A DNA stretch of 64,000 nucleotides from Phragmites australis (Eukaryota > Streptophyta > Magnoliopsida > Poales > Poaceae): the NCBI RefSeq assembly GCF_958298935.1, contig NC_084922.1, positions 14,138,501 to 14,202,500 of the forward strand. Reading direction: 5' to 3'. The position numbers and the translations under genes were made by a program. Of the stretch, positions 44,666 through 55,761 are shown piece after piece (position 1 is the stretch's first letter; the number at the start of each line of letters is the position of its first letter). The notes under the pieces were generated by a model, which saw only the letters and a program-made list of their open reading frames with translations, had not been told where the DNA came from and made no database searches.

Positions 44666-45850
44666 TGCTGAAAGATGGGCCAATTTTCCTATTTTGCAGG
44701 ATCTTCTAGACAAGCGTGGAACATGTCTTGTAAGTTTTTCCAATTCAAAAGAATCAGACTCTTTGTTTTGCAGGATTTCCCAGAAAGGAACAATCTCCCA
44801 CGTAAGTTTTTTTTTCTGAGGCTTGATTGTCTGGTCGGTAGTTTTTTTTTTTGCCGATCAGGCGGTTGGGGGCTTTATAACAGTATAAATTCTATAGTCC
44901 TTTGTTCCTATTTTTTCTCCTATTTTTTTGTCTTCTAGTTACTTTGCTTGTTTGGTCTTGTGGTGAGTACCAAACCATTTTAGTGGGGATTCAGGTTGCC
45001 ACTCGCACAGTTTCAAGGATATGGGCGGCTGGGGAGTAACAACCGTGAGGCCATAAGCACTAACCCAAGTCGAGCGCTAGTCACCACTGAAGGGCTTGTT
45101 GCGCCAAGGGTTGTCCTATCCGCCACAGACCTAACTAGCAAGATCGTCATATCAAGGTCTAGGTAGGGGAAGTGCTCGTTGACACAAGGAAAGGCAAGGA
45201 AGGCACCGTGGAGTGTGATCGCAAACAAATGGTTGCATATGTTCCCTCACAGCCTTGTTCGAGCGCACCCACCTCCTTGGAGGCGTCCACGAACTAGTCG
45301 ACATGACCAGTTATGGTGACTTCAGAAGTGGGGCGGATTTGAATGCTAGGGACCTAGAGCAGTAGTCGAATGGGGTGAACGTCTGACTGAGACGGTCATA
45401 GAAACATGCCTACAGCTGGTCATCCTCCCTCATCACTTGCTCCAAGTCTCTCTTCACCACCAACAGCTCCTCCGGACAAGCTGGTCATGGAAATAGGTTG
45501 CAAACCACGTAGGAGTCAGCTGGTCGAGGCTCACTTGACTAGTAGAGGACTACACCTTGCTTAATGGGGGTAGGGTCAATGCACCTCGAAGATCACTTTA
45601 CAGGATCTCTCGCTCCACCGCAAACCTAAGCTCGCACTCGGCCACTACTTCTAGACTACTCTGGTCATCAGTGCTATCAACAGGTGTGGTTGGGGGCTCG
45701 GAGCAAGCAAGAGGGGTAGCCAATTCTTGGGCTCTACGACCATAGCAGCGACACAAGCTCATCAGAGAAATCAAATGCTTCATTGATATATAATGCAAAC
45801 CTAAATTACAGTTCAAAATTTACTATTCTTCAACAGTTTCCTCGACGACC
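44666..45850. other. Spacer after integrase
   Basis: Holds a duplicated TTTTGCAG...GTAAGT module (44692-44735 and 44766-44807) that looks like two tiny exons with splice signals. The rest has no clear coding content; short frames are unconvincing. Confidence 0.5.
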
Positions 45851-48194
45851 TCCACCTGAAAGATAGACCCTATGAAAATCCTCCCCCTTGGCACTTTGCC
45901 TCCAATCTCTCCATGGCTACAGGTTCGGTGGTCACGACCCCTTCCCAGACGATCTCGAGGTTAAAGTTGGGGGCGTGACAATGGTAGCACTTAAGAACGT
46001 ACACCACCACAGCTTTCGACGTCATCGTCACATCCTCCGAGGTCCTCACCACCAGGATACCTGGGAGCTAGGCAAACCTCTCTGTCAGGACGTGGATGAC
46101 ATAGGCCCAATCCCGAGCAGCCCTCTCATCCTTTGTGTCAGGGGTCTCCAGTCTGATGCTCCGCAGGGGACGTTGGATCGCCTTAAAGGTTTCCTCAAGA
46201 ATATTGTGGGTCTTTCCCTCACCCTCCTTTAGCTGAGAACATTCAATAACGAGCGCGGCATTTTCCTGATGAAGCTTGGCATTTCCCTGTTGATGTAAGC
46301 GCCTCGCCTCCTTCTCTTCGGCCACCAGCCTCTCCAGCTCAGCACACCTATTGTCCGTCGCCTCCTTCTTAGCGATCAGTCTTCGGGTGGAGGTGGGAAG
46401 GTGGGAAACCAAGGAAAGCAGGTCGAATGCTGGAGTGTGCTCCATGACCTGCTCTGCAGGTGTGGAAGTCAAGACCAGTGCTCCCGGCGCTGGAGCTACT
46501 GGAGGCTGGGGGCTGGAACATCTTGCTGAGGTGCCGGAGGAGTCGTGACTGGGGTCTGTGGGGGATTTGAGGACCTGCAATAGCATCAGATTACGGAGTC
46601 AAGAAATAAAAGATAAATCAGAGCACCTAAGCCTAAACAAGAAGCTTACAACGTGGACGGAGGGGTGAGCACAAGCCTTGTCCTTGTGAAACCACCCGTG
46701 ACCGGTGTCCCAAAAGCTCGTTTGTTCACTTCAGTGTGTTTAGATCCCTCCACTGCTATCTTCCTCACTGACACAGAGCCTTGTTCCGTAGCAGTCTGGT
46801 CGCCCCCAGCTTAGTTAGAGTGAGTTTGGTCGGGGCAGCTCTGGTCAGGGCAGACCTATTCGGTACGGGCCAAGTTGATGTGACTCTGGTTGGGGCAAGT
46901 CTGGTCGGTGCGGACCTAGTCGGTATGGACCTGGTTGGAGAGAGTCTGGTTATGGTAGGGTTGGTCAACTCTCTGCTGACCAGCACCGCATGCAGAACCT
47001 CCACCCGTGGTTGATATCCGGCTCTGGGTAGCTTGATCGTCACTGCGATCAGGTTAAGTGCTGACCAAAGTGGTACTAGGCGATGAAGGGGTCGGGAGGG
47101 CACCGGAGTTGATTTCCCAGACAACTCCCATGACCTTGTCAATCACCAGATGCATGACGTCAACCTTAGAGAGACCCTGTAGTAATGCGGATCATGAAAC
47201 CCTCACCTAGGAGAAAGCTTGGAGATAAAAATTCTGAGAAAATGCTAAACGTACCAGTCTGATCTGAGCCCTCTCTGACGAAGGGAGATCACACATTGGA
47301 GGAGCATCACGCGGAGGGTCACCCTTCCTCAGGGCAGTCGCCATTAGGAATTTAACCCGTGAATCAATGGCATCGTTAGGGAGATCTGGGTAAGAGGTGG
47401 ATACTTAAGATGGCACATGGCTAAAACAAAAAATGCTTAGGATGAAACTGCAGTATTACATACAGAGCTCTCTCAGGTGACATCATCGCTCCTAGTGTAC
47501 TAGTATGCCAGATGTGCTCTCCTTCGCAAAGGGCACAACTAGCGTTTGATGTAGTCGCGAATAACATCAGACCCCGACAGCCCGGCATCCGCAAGTGCTT
47601 AACCTATGCCACGAGAACTAGCAACTTTGAAGTTGTTGCGGGAGCACTCCCCTGATGCTCGGTGGTTTGTGTCGGTCGGCTCAGAATACGAATATTGTCC
47701 AAGAAATCTTCTGTCACAAGATAGAACCATTCATCTCTCCACCCGACCACGGTTACTTAAGGCCCATCTTGAGGTAGGAGCTCGCGATGCCGTCGTAGAG
47801 GCAAAATCCGCAGCTCCTAGTGGCCTAGTCTGTAACCTGACAGTGTAGAAGAACCTGAAGAGACCGAGGCACAGCTCGACCCTAGTGAAATTCTCACACA
47901 TATGAGCAAAGACGCTCAACATGATGATGGAATTAGGGTTGGATGGAGTTAGCAAATATCGTATAAGGAAATGACGGTGGTGAAGAACTCGGAAAAGGAA
48001 TGAACGAGGCCATCTAAGAAGAAGGAGATGAACATCACGATTTCTCTTTCGCGGGGAGTAGCGACATCCTCTCTAGGGCGGTACTCCAAAGACAGGCGAC
48101 GAGGGAGCTGATGGTTGTCACTCATCTGCTTCATCCTCGTCGCGTTACACTTGGACTTAGGAAAGTCTAGCGCTTTGCCCGTGCACGACGCCAT
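45851..48194 (-). pseudogene. Antisense extra ORF of the Tat element (gypsy-type transposon protein, Transposase_28-like)
   Basis: On the strand opposite gag-pol, ATG 48194 opens MASCTGKALDFPKSKCNATR. The segment ISFFLDGLVHSFSEFF..., then LTPSNPNSIIMLSVFAHMCE and LGLFRFFYTVRLQ (48040-47820) resembles the plant Transposase_28 (putative gypsy-type transposon) domain. A pentapeptide-like PTRxA repeat follows (46790-46960), then a Gln/Glu-rich coiled coil (46586-46068; RRLIAKKEATDNRCAELERL). Antisense frames between integrase and the 3' LTR are known from Tat-lineage elements such as Grande and Retand; their function is unknown. Frame shifts break it near 47955, and other breaks separate the parts. 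Confidence 0.65.
46790..46960 (-). repeat. 15-bp repeat encoding a PTR-x-A pentapeptide
   Basis: Plus-strand GGTCGGTGCGGACCTAGTC-like units recur about ten times; the minus strand reads SPTRSIPTRSAPTRLAPTRV. Confidence 0.75.
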
Positions 48195-48608
48195 TAGAAC
48201 ATGACAGAGGGGGTAGTAAAAGCACGAACGGTGACGGAAACAGGGGGCCCTAGGTGCGAAGGCGTGGAGGCTAAAAGATATTGGAGAAAGGTCGTCGGGG
48301 ACCTTTGGCTTTCCGAACTGTCGTAGAGTCCACCCGTCTCAAAATTCGAAGGGTCACGCTTAGGGAACCAAAATTCTCCCAGGTCTGGTGGCAGTTAATG
48401 TTTCTCTCTCCCACGGTTCTATCCCACTTACATCTTCTCTCTCTCTATCTCTCTCTCTAAACGTTTAACCTCCCCTTAGGAGGTGGTTTCTTGAGCCAAT
48501 CACGTGAGGAGGCGCATCGACAACCACACCCCTTGGCTGAAACTTATGTGGTGTGACAAGACAACGTTCATGACCACATGGCAAAACCACTCAGTCTCCC
48601 TCATCCTC

Positions 48609-48626
48609 AGGGGAGCTTGGGGCTAC
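48609..48626 (+). other. Polypurine tract before the 3' LTR
   Basis: AGGGGAGCTTGGGGCTAC precedes the LTR start, the usual priming site for second-strand synthesis. Confidence 0.6.
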
Positions 48627-49386
48627 TATGGATGTAAAGAATACGGGGTCCCCTGTTTTGTGTGCCCACACCAGTAATAGCTCGCTGGCAGTAGATATTA
48701 CCAAAAGTTGACTCTAGCGCGCACGTCTTGCAGGGCTTGTGCGACAAGTCCCCTGCTCATGGAAGGAAACCCCACGACCAGCCCTTACTGGATGTGGGAT
48801 AGGTATTCACCTAACCAGTCTAATCTCATTTAATGTTACCCACTCAAGTGTTTTCCTTCCCCAGACACCTCCTTTCAGCGAGCGAAGTCGTGGCCGGCGT
48901 AGTGGTGCAGTTGCCCATCTCGTAGCAATTAATGCTATGAGACGACCCTGTAGGCGGGAGCAAAAATCTCGTAAGTGGGCATAACGACGTGTGATTGATG
49001 GGATAGGACGCGCAAGACGACCAGACAAACCGAGCATGCCTACTCGTCGTAATGATAGCTTGGTAGTAGGGGTTTTTGGCAGGAATGAGATTGCCAAAGT
49101 TTTAGCATATACTGTTTGTATATACATCTCTCCTCTACTATATAAAGGAGAGAGGATCAGGCTTGTAAAAAGAGGGGGAAACTCTTTCTATATCTAGTTG
49201 ATCCCTATCATAAGAAAATACACAGGATGCAAGACTGTTATCCCACGAGAGGCCTAAACCTGTATAACCCCCTGCGTTCTTGAGTTCATCATCACACATA
49301 AACACATTCCCACTAGTAGAAAATGTTGATCACGCTCCCGCCGACGGGTGTACCCCGAACACATTGTCAGGGATTAACCCTCAACA
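48627..49386 (+). repeat. 3' LTR of the Tat element
   Basis: Aligns with 38004-38776 over its full length; starts TATGGATGTAAAGAATA (a mutated TG start) and ends AACCCTCAACA. TATATAAA near 49139-49146. Confidence 0.88.
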
Positions 49387-49391
49387 ACTAG

Positions 49392-49769
49392 ATTTAAAGA
49401 GAGAGCCTCGCATTGATTGAATGAATTTCTCCAACGAGAAAGCTTACTTTGATGACTCAGGGACATACATTATCAACATGGTTAATATAATTAGACTACA
49501 AGATGATCCAGAAGTGGTAGAAAACAATAATGATGAGGCAGTGGCTACGGCAGAGGCCCTTGCCCAGAAACAGGCTGATGCTGAGGCAACTGCCAACAAA
49601 GCTAAACCATCAGGGCTTTAGAACTTTCTGATTCCAAGGCTGGTAGCAGAGCGATTGTTGGAATACCTACTGTGGAGCATCAAAGCCATGCTAAACCTAA
49701 CGGAAAATATGTTGCTAGAGCGTCATCTCGAATATTATCTAACTCTAGGGCTTCTCGTAAACCACTTAC
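49392..49769 (+). pseudogene. Gag-like remainder of the older LTR element
   Basis: Resumes after the Tat insertion with MNFSNEKAYFDDSGTYIINM and an Ala/Glu-rich stretch, then stops. It is interrupted at 49770 by a CACTA-type MITE and continues after 50704. Confidence 0.35.
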
Positions 49770-50704
49770 ACTACTATAGAACACCATATATGTAGCACTA
49801 ATAGTTATTATCAGTGTCGGTTCTAGCCAAGAACCGACACTGATACATCAGTGCCGATTTCAGCTACGAACCGGTACTGATAGTGACTGTATCAGTGCTA
49901 GTTCTAGACACGAACCAGTACTGATAATCAGTATCAATGCTGGTTCTAGCCACAAACTAGCACTGATAATTGTTACTGTCACAGCCCATCTTAAAAAATT
50001 CATAACTTTTTTACACGAAGTTGGATGGGGGAAATATTTTATATGAAAATTATAGCTCTCGATTAGATCTACAACTTTATAGTTATTTTTTTTTAATTCG
50101 TGGTCATTTAAATGCCCAAATAATTATAATAAAGTTGCAGCAGTGGTCGATGACAGCTCACATTAAAAAATTCATAACTTTTTCACACGAAGTCGGATCG
50201 GGAAAAACTTTATATAAAAATTGTAGCACTCGATGAGATCTAAAACTTTATAGTTGATCACTTTTTTATTTTAGATCATTTAGATATCCAAATAGATATT
50301 CAAACGTTCGATTAGAAGATGTCAAAAAGATTTATTTTGCTACTATACTCATGAACGGACGATAGCTGAGATGGTTAGAGGGTTCATACGTGCGCACAGG
50401 CTATGAGGTCTTGAGTTCAAGTCTTGGTTTCCACATGCGAGCGAATATCATGTGAATTTGCAAATATTAGGTGCGATCGGGTGGGCAGCCTCTAGTCGCA
50501 AAAAAATTGAAACTTTTTTTGGCTCGAAAAATGTTGAATCGAGACCGACTATCAGTGCTGGCTGGTGGCTCCAACTGGTAAGTGCCGATTCCATACTCGA
50601 CACTGATAATCAGTGACTATCAGTACTGAGTAATCAGTGTCGGTTCAAAACCTATCACTGATGATGATTTTGAACTAGTACTGATAAAGTGTTTTGGTGT
50701 AGTG
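49770..50704. mobile_element. CACTA-type MITE, 935 bp
   Basis: Begins CACTACTATAGAACACC and ends GTGTTTTGGTGTAGTG, imperfect inverted ends starting CACTA. Flanking trinucleotides are TTA and CTA (one mismatch). Both sides hold many direct and inverted TCAGTGCCGGTTC / GAACCGACACTGAT words (49816-49975 and 50545-50690), the standard subterminal pattern. The middle has two similar ~105-bp blocks (near 49990 and 50165) with AAAAAATTCATAACTTTTT and a tRNA-like segment. No transposase. Confidence 0.8.
50358..50430 (+). repeat. tRNA-like sequence (possible SINE head) inside the CACTA MITE
   Basis: TAGCTGAGATGG (50363-50374) fits the RNA polymerase III A box, and GAGTTCAAGTC (50413-50423) fits the B box at normal tRNA spacing. 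The flanking acceptor stem is not convincing, so this is a tRNA-derived remnant and not a tRNA gene. Confidence 0.5.
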
Positions 50705-51190
50705 CTACTAACCTAGTAGTGGTGTCGCAAATCAAGCGATGGCTCAACGACGTTGCTACTTTCGTTGATGACGCGTAGAAGCATGCATACGCTTTCCAGG
50801 CTACCAGGACTCCTACTCAGGTTCAAAGCTCTAACAAATCACCTCATGATCACCAACACAATGAAGGAAATAATCGTGACCTATGAGGCTAGATCGAGAG
50901 TCGGCGTAAGGGTCGAGAGAGGCGTAGCTCTTCCTGATCTCCCTCAGATTTTGATTCTAAGGATTACAACGCCTTTTCCTATAATAGGAGTCCTTCCTCA
51001 TGGTGACAGAAGAGTGTTTTGACCATTACCGAGTGTTGGGCGTTTACATCAAGGCTTAAAGACGTTCATTGGCCATCCTGAATCCAACAAAGCATCCAAT
51101 GCAAATGGAGCTCCTAATCATCGGAATCGAGCTCTTGGTGCCAGAATAGAGCTCCCTTACCCAAAAAGACGCCCACTCCTCCGGGATTGA
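50705..51190 (+). pseudogene. Arg/Ser-rich gag-like remainder
   Basis: Frames with TPTQVQSSNKSPHDHHQHNE and an ESRRKGRERRSSSSPSDFDS stretch look like the charged linker of an LTR-element gag. Stops are frequent. Relation to the LTR at 37123-37750 is by position only. Confidence 0.3.
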
Positions 51191-51229
51191 GCGACTCACA
51201 GTGCGAATCTACCTCCTCATCGGGATCAT

Positions 51230-51523
51230 GTTGCTGGCTTGCTGCCACTGGGATCTGAAGCTCAGATGCCGCAAGAGCTGTCGACTTGGGAAGACACTGA
51301 AGCTCTCCAGCAAGCCTTCCCTGCTGCACCTGCTTGGGGGCAAACAGGATCTCAAGACCAGGAGAATGTCAGCAGTACTATACCGGATACGGCAACAAGC
51401 AAGGAGCAAGAAAGGCATTCTCCAGTGGGCCTTCGTAGGAGCACAAGGCTCAGGTGTCCTACCAAGATGACGAGCGGGCCCGAGTGGCTTTGTAATAGCG
51501 TGGTGGGCTCAGCCTATGAGTGA
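51230..51523 (+). pseudogene. Chromovirus pol C-terminus (chromodomain-like) fragment
   Basis: ELSTWEDTEALQQAFPAAPAW followed by GQTGSQDQENV and a basic LRRSTRLRCPTK..SGPEW end is the typical C-terminal chromodomain and tail of Tekay-like Ty3/gypsy integrases, which guide insertion to marked chromatin. The integrase core is absent upstream, so it was joined by deletion or insertion to the gag-like sequence before it. The frame is open to 51523. Confidence 0.7.
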
Positions 51524-51992
51524 GGCGGGAGAGATTGAGCCCTAGCGCATTATAACCAGCGGCGATGAACTGTAACAGGTAGAAAATGACATATCCCTGA
51601 ACCTGAACTACTTCTTTCTCCTCACGGTAACGACGATCTCCGCCGGCCGGAGAACAATGTATCCGGCTACCCACCTATCTCTGTCTCCTCTATCCTTCCT
51701 ATCCCCAGTGCTAGCATCGTCCGTATCATGTTGCTGCCACTGGGATCGAACTCATCGCTCCAAACCAAGCTCTCCATGACGTGTGCTCTCACGAATCTAG
51801 ATCTCTCCCACGAACCTGCTGCTTGGGAGAAGAAGGGAGGAGATCGAAGTCTAGCGCTTGCCTGCTTGGGAGAAGAAAGAGGAAGGGAGTGACAGTGAAA
51901 CAATCACACCACGGGCCATGGGTGATGGGGGACATGGGTATTGTCTGCTTAAACGGGTGGGACAGAATTGGATGCACCCGTTGGGGACGTTA
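51524..51992. other. Unassigned stretch before the Tourist MITE
   Basis: Probably 3' non-coding sequence of the chromovirus fragment at first. CATGTTGCTGCCACTGGGATC near 51727 partly repeats 51228-51254. No gene. Confidence 0.35.
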
Positions 51993-52259
51993 GACCATCT
52001 CCAACCATATTCCTTTCATTTCGTTCCCTTCCCGATTCCCTTCCTCGTTCTCATTCCCTTTATTTCCTCTCATCTCCAACAGCTTCCCCTCGAGGGGAAT
52101 CGCGAAGGGAAAGGAGAGAGAATCCTGTCCTGAAGGGAATGACCCTGGGAATTTCATCGTGATGGGAACCGTGAAGGAAAACCGTTGGAGCGCTAAAGGG
52201 AACGAAAATCCCGTCGTGAAGTGATTTTGGTCCCTGAAGGAAAACCGTTGGAGATGGTC
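51993..52259. mobile_element. Tourist-like (PIF/Harbinger) MITE, 267 bp
   Basis: Perfect 13-bp inverted ends GACCATCTCCAAC / GTTGGAGATGGTC and TTA target duplications (51990-51992, 52260-52262). Internal CCCTTC / GAAGGGAA words pair across the element. No coding capacity. Confidence 0.92.
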
Positions 52260-52262
52260 TTA

Positions 52263-53427
52263 TAAGCTACAACCGATAGCACGAATCACACAACAAGATC
52301 GACGGCTCCTGTGTCGACTGAACAGACAAAAAAAAAAACAGTCATCTAAAATATAGGATGAGTGCCAGAAAAATCATTTGCCGTGCCGATAATCCTTTAC
52401 ACCGGTGGAACATCTATTTCGAGGTAGAGCAGAGCTTCGCTATTGAGGTCCTTCATACTTTAGAGAGCTCCGTTCGCGATAGTACCATCCGAGGCGAACC
52501 CACGGTGGTAAAGCTCGGGTGGTGACCCGAATCCACCGGGCTCAAAGTCTGGGTGACGCACGGGGGTTCCAATTTATTTCGGATTTTTTCAGCTTCTTCG
52601 ACGTGATATTACAAAAGGTATTACGACGTGCTCGTCGTTTACGGGACTCTTGATGGGTCCCGATGATTTTTGGATGGACGTTTTCTTCAAGTTGCGTGTA
52701 GTTGTAGAACTAACATGTGCGTGCATTAGATGTGTGTGGAGTGGGTGCGTGTGTGTAGGATGAGTGCGCACGTTCATATTTAGATACTACAGCTGTATTC
52801 AGCGGTGAAAAGTAAAAAAAGATAGTACCATCGGAGAGATGACAGTGACATTAGCGTACGGATAACGATGTGGGGATTTTTGGACTGATCAAATAATAAT
52901 ACTAATTACATGGCCAGACAATCGAGACAGCATGGAGCCATGGATCGGATGATTGATTGGTTAAAGTCATGCATCCGTTGAGCACAAGTCAACATCATGG
53001 AACGATCATCATTAAATGAGACTAAGTCCAGCATGTTAACAGACACCATCCGAACTATCACTGTCAAGACATGCATCATTGGCGTTACAATATATATACT
53101 AGCGTTATTCTCATTTTCATCATGCATGAATATAATGCCGTTTCGTGGTCGCTAGTACGTACGTGTAAGTGATCGGAATAATCGCGCACATATATAGGTG
53201 CAAAAAGGTCGTGCTGCTGGAGTAGATTGTCGTGTAAGTAAAGATGGAATCCAGACCAAAAAAAAAAAGGGAAATCAAAGGGCCCTGGCACCGGCAACCA
53301 ACAAAGAGCACCCTGGAAAGCAGTGACCAACTGACCATGAGTCAGGCGATGAAGTGTGATCTCCCCTCTAGCTAGGTCGGTCGTCTCCAAGCGGATTACC
53401 AGTGCCTTTGCTGGTAAGCTACTATTA
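52263..53427. other. Stretch without recognisable genes
   Basis: 52410-52490 resembles 37065-37140. The rest shows no motif or inverted ends I can support. Confidence 0.4.
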
Positions 53428-54041
53428 GGATACGTTTGTTGTGCGAATGAATTCTCATAAAGCTATAACGTATATCATGAATGGATAGAAACAGCCTGAG
53501 CGAATATAATAACTCTAAAAAGAAAAGTGTTTAGTTATTTATATGACAGATGTAATGATCTGCACCTGCAGATGCTATGAGCATATGAAGATGTTTGGTT
53601 GCCTCCATTGATAAATAAAGTGACCCTACATCTGAGATTAACGAATGGATCCATTGCAGTACTATAGCAGATGCAATATATTCATTGGGTTAGACTTCAC
53701 AGAGAAGCTAAGCTTGATTCGATCGTATTCATTGGACCAGACTCCAACTGTATAATTACATCCATGAATACAAGAAGGAACAATACATACAGGAAACCAA
53801 ACGATCTTCTCCGTCGGAATATACACACAGACAGAGTCAAGATGCCCCTGATGCGGGCAACCAAATACACCCACAGAGAAACTCGATTCGAACAAATCCA
53901 TTGAACTAGGCTCCAACTATATGATTGAATCTGTGGATATATAGAGGAACAACATATATACCTAATCAAACGATCTTCTCCGTAAATATATACATACATA
54001 CAGAGACCGGATGCCTCTAATGTGCGCAACCAAATACTTCC
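53428..54041. mobile_element. Harbinger-type MITE with duplicated right half, 614 bp
   Basis: Inverted ends GGATACGTTTGTTGTGCG and (right, inverted) GGAAGTATTTGGTTGCGC; TTA duplications at 53425-53427 and 54042-54044. Segments 53710-53865 and 53880-54033 are diverged direct copies, both containing AAACGATCTTCTCCGT and ending GCAACCAAATAC. A relative lies at 59570-59860. Confidence 0.8.
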
Positions 54042-54044
54042 TTA

Positions 54045-54271
54045 TATCGCTCTCCAACGCATAGCTTGTTAGTATGCGCTCCGTCATCATTGCTCCGTCA
54101 TCATTAATCCATGAATGACTTGGAACGGAAGAGAACGCCTGGTGATCGAGGGAGTGAGTGCATTTTAGTTTACTCGCAGGTTAAGTCAAGCGCTAGCTTG
54201 CACAGGCCACAGGCACACAATGCTAAACTTTATCGCTCGACCACAGATCAGATGACTGGCACACTGATACT
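54045..54271. other. Short unassigned stretch before the hAT element
   Basis: No feature found apart from a CCGTCATCATT duplication near 54080-54103. It ends in the TSD CTGATACT. Confidence 0.4.
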
Positions 54272-55753
54272 TAGGGATGAAAATGGTAGCGGTAAAATTT
54301 GGAATTCCGAACAACGTTTTCGAAGTTTTCCGATCGGAGAAGCTACAAACGATATTTAATAAAAATATGAAAACAATAAAACTATGCGAAAATGAAGGCA
54401 AAAATTATTTAGATCACTTTCGATCGCTTTCGAGTTCTTCCATTTTTGAATGGTAATTTCTAGCAGTAATTATCAGATTTTTTTACCTCCAACAAGGCGA
54501 CACGTAGAGTTGGGTGAAGATCCGTTCAGCAGAGCTCGGTGCGGCTGGAGCGAGACCTCCAGTGAGGCGGTGCGCACCGGGGCCACCAGCCAGGTGGTGG
54601 CTTCACAAGCGGTCAGCCAACAGCACGAAGGTATGCCAACATCTCAACAGCCTTGGTGTGCTCACCAGCCGAAGGACCTTGACCTGCTCAACATGAGAGT
54701 CGACGAGCGCCTTGTCGCCGATGAGCACATCACCTGAAAGAAAAACGAGGGGAAGAGGCTCAAGCTGGAACACCCCATCGATGCTCACCTTGATGGAGAT
54801 TCGTTCTAGCGAAATGACGTGTCATCTTGCTCGGTGCCGAGGAACGCTATGACAAACACAAACGACGGTGGCTCGCCAAACACAACTAGCGCAGGGCAAT
54901 GATGACAAAGCTCGTGAGGGCTGGCAGCGGCGGGCCAAGAGCGCAAGGCAACGATGATGGAGCGGTGAACTCGAATAGTGGACGACGATCTTGCCTGGCG
55001 GCATAATTTGGGGAGATATAACAGCGGTTGCAGAGGGGATTTGACCAATTCAGTTGGGGATTCACCTTAGAGATAAGGATAAATCTCCATTTGATTTGGA
55101 TTCGGATGGAGAGGAGGAGATAGGGAGGTGGCGTTCAATTTAGGAGATCGAAGTGTGTGCGTCCTGGACTCTGGTGGCTGAGGGAAGAAGAAGGCCGATG
55201 TCTCACCCCCCTGGGCCGGCTCAGCTATCAAGCTAGAGGAGAGGTGGCTACGTGCGTGGGCTAGCTCGTCCGATCTGGCCCAAGCGGAGGAGGGAGCGCG
55301 AGAGAGAAGAGAGCTGGCCCGAGAGGAAGAACTGGCATAGGCTGACTGTTGAGAGGAAATACGGGAGAGAAAATAAAAAAGACTTGGTTGATCTTTTCTT
55401 TTCTTTTTATTGATATAATATATATATATATATGTATTATGTAAATTCATGGAAAAATATCGTCGTACACTATTGTTGTGTTTGATAATGATAGATATAG
55501 ACTGAGGAGAGTAAGCTAGCGTGTGTACGTGTTTGATAGTTTAAGGTTACGTTGTGTTCTATATATATATATGTGCTTTTTCAGATTTAAATTATCGATT
55601 TTCAATCAATACCGGCATATTTCCATCACGATAACATCTTTCTCTCGTATTTATTTCCAACATTATCATTATCAACTTTGTTTTCGAGTAAAAATATGAA
55701 ACTAACAGTAATTTAAACCTTTTCTTATCGTTTTGGAACCGTTTTCATCACTA
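54272..55753. mobile_element. Non-autonomous hAT element with gene-like core, 1482 bp
   Basis: Ends TAGGGATGAAAATGG and CCGTTTTCATCACTA are inverted hAT-type termini. Perfect 8-bp target duplications CTGATACT lie at 54264-54271 and 55754-55761. No hAT transposase is present. Instead the middle (about 54490-55330) is GC-rich and gene-like on the minus strand: a pyrimidine-rich leader-like part near 55310-55200, frames with PPGKIVVHYSSS and, after a TTTCTTTCAG acceptor near 54731, GDVLIGDKALVDSHVEQVKV. This looks like captured host sequence (a Pack-type element). The donor gene was not recognised. Confidence 0.88.
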
Positions 55754-55761
55754 CTGATACT

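Larger units (their letters stand above)
38004..49386 (+). mobile_element. Complete but decayed Tat-type Ty3/gypsy element, 11.4 kb
   Basis: Two LTRs (38004-38776, 48627-49386), a primer-binding site at 38777, a polypurine tract at about 48609-48622, and flanking 5-bp repeats GCTAG (37999-38003) and ACTAG (49387-49391), which match at four of five positions. Internal order on the plus strand is gag, protease, RT, RNase H, integrase. The 4 kb between integrase and the 3' LTR carries antisense frames, an arrangement known from Tat-lineage elements. All genes are broken by stops. The LTRs differ clearly more than those of the gag-only element, so this insertion is older. Confidence 0.9.

Noticed and set aside
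55067..55450. 127-codon minus-strand frame in the hAT element
   Set aside because: It starts inside a TATA-rich, non-coding-looking stretch and is Ser/Pro-rich leader-like sequence; more likely a captured 5' UTR.
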